54,000 bases of DNA from Mesostigma viride (taxonomy: Eukaryota > Streptophyta > Mesostigmatophyceae > Mesostigmatales > Mesostigmataceae): NCBI GenBank assembly GCA_009746045.1, contig RPFO01000165.1:2583521-2637520 (forward strand), written 5' to 3'. A program made the translations under genes and the position numbers. The notes beneath the pieces are model-generated. The model was not told where the DNA came from, ran no database searches, and saw only the letters and a list, made by a program, of their open reading frames with translations. Within the stretch, counting starts at the first letter, position 1. The number at the start of each line of letters is the position of its first letter. This document shows, piece by piece, positions 53,681 to 54,000 of this stretch.

Positions 53681-54000
53681 TTACACAATGCGGCCAATAA
53701 GGGCATTGTACAAGAGCCAGTTCCAGTGGTCCACCACACTTGGGAGTGTATAATGCAGGCAGTCGCCCTTACTTCCCATGACATGGGAATCTGGCCGCAC
53801 CTCTGTCATGGACACAATATCCAAGATTGTGATGCCAAATTTAGCTGCAAGCCTTCGCTCAATGGCATTAATCGTACGGACGCGCTCCCATCCGTACGGG
53901 GGTGTTTCACCACCATGGTACCGCTGCAAGTAGTACTCATAGCTGGGCACCGGGGACTCTATTGCATTTTGGCATCCCGGGTGGCCGGGCACGGTCAGCC
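53681..54000 (-). CDS. PC-esterase / TBL-like protein, C-terminal part
   Basis: The frame is open to the window edge at 54000 and stops near 53681. It reads PYGWERVRTINAIERRLAAK, ILDIVSMTEVRPDSHVMG and DCLHYTLPSVVDHWNWLLYN. The last piece matches the DxxH signature of PC-esterases (DCLHxxLPxxxDxWNxLL), which supplies the catalytic Asp and His. Members of this family (TBL, DUF231, CAS1-like) add or remove acetyl groups on polysaccharides in the Golgi. The N-terminal part with the GDS motif lies outside the window. This is the only good host-gene candidate here. The exact substrate is unknown. Confidence 0.78.
   Translation of the reverse strand, partial: LTVPGHPGCQNAIESPVPSYEYYLQRYHGGETPPYGWERVRTINAIERRLAAKFGITILDIVSMTEVRPDSHVMGSKGDCLHYTLPSVVDHWNWLLYNALIGRIV

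Overview
The window looks like a repeat-rich piece of a eukaryotic nuclear genome, most likely an alga of the green lineage. The reasons are canonical GT-AG introns, a CACTA (EnSpm) transposon with a Tnp2-type transposase, Ty3/gypsy elements including a chromovirus with a chromodomain, Ty1/copia elements, LINEs whose 3' tails are short AT-rich microsatellites, and, at the right edge, the end of a PC-esterase (TBL-like) gene of the kind found in plants and algae. No rRNA, tRNA, CRISPR array or bacterial operon was seen. The species assignment is inference. Nearly all of the 54 kb is mobile DNA; the only good host-gene candidate is the fragment at 53681-54000.

Layout. 1-3986: decayed repeats, including a short LINE 3' fragment (1219-1520) and a retroelement leader and relic (1540-2700). 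3987-12045: copy 1 of an unusual Ty3/gypsy retrotransposon whose polyprotein carries a C5 cytosine DNA methyltransferase between protease and reverse transcriptase, and a PHD finger after the integrase. 12046-about 19428: a chromovirus cut at its 5' end, with gag, protease, RT-RNase H, integrase, chromodomain, an extra 3' ORF and a 3' LTR. 19429-49627, minus strand: copy 2 of the methyltransferase gypsy element, split by large insertions. 49628-53600: further LINE pieces, tandem repeats and microsatellites.

The centre is a nest that can be read like strata. Gypsy-DNMT copy 2 is split at one point (flanks 20298-20299 and 45473-45474, a 2-bp CG duplication) by a CACTA transposon (20300-45472). 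An exon of the CACTA transposase is split (AGGAG duplication) by a copia element (28750-43812) on the minus strand. The copia RNase H domain is split (ATAGG duplication) by a young gag-only LTR element (30489-36989). Copy 2 also took a solo LTR (45648-46298, CAATG duplication) and a LINE (48913-49556, 13-bp duplication). Most of these sites rejoin cleanly and often in frame.

Most interesting points: (1) a retrotransposon pairing a predicted DNA methylation writer with a predicted chromatin reader, present in two copies, where copy 2 shows that one apparent stop in copy 1 is a one-base loss in a G run; (2) a copia element whose protease appears to lie between integrase and RT rather than before integrase; (3) LTRs with AGTT...AACT rather than TG...CA ends in the copia element and in the solo LTR; (4) a gag-only element with near-identical 713-bp LTRs; (5) a LINE family with a conserved 3' end but different microsatellite tails. 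Many reading frames are broken by one-base shifts, several in homopolymer runs, so some breaks may be sequencing errors rather than decay.
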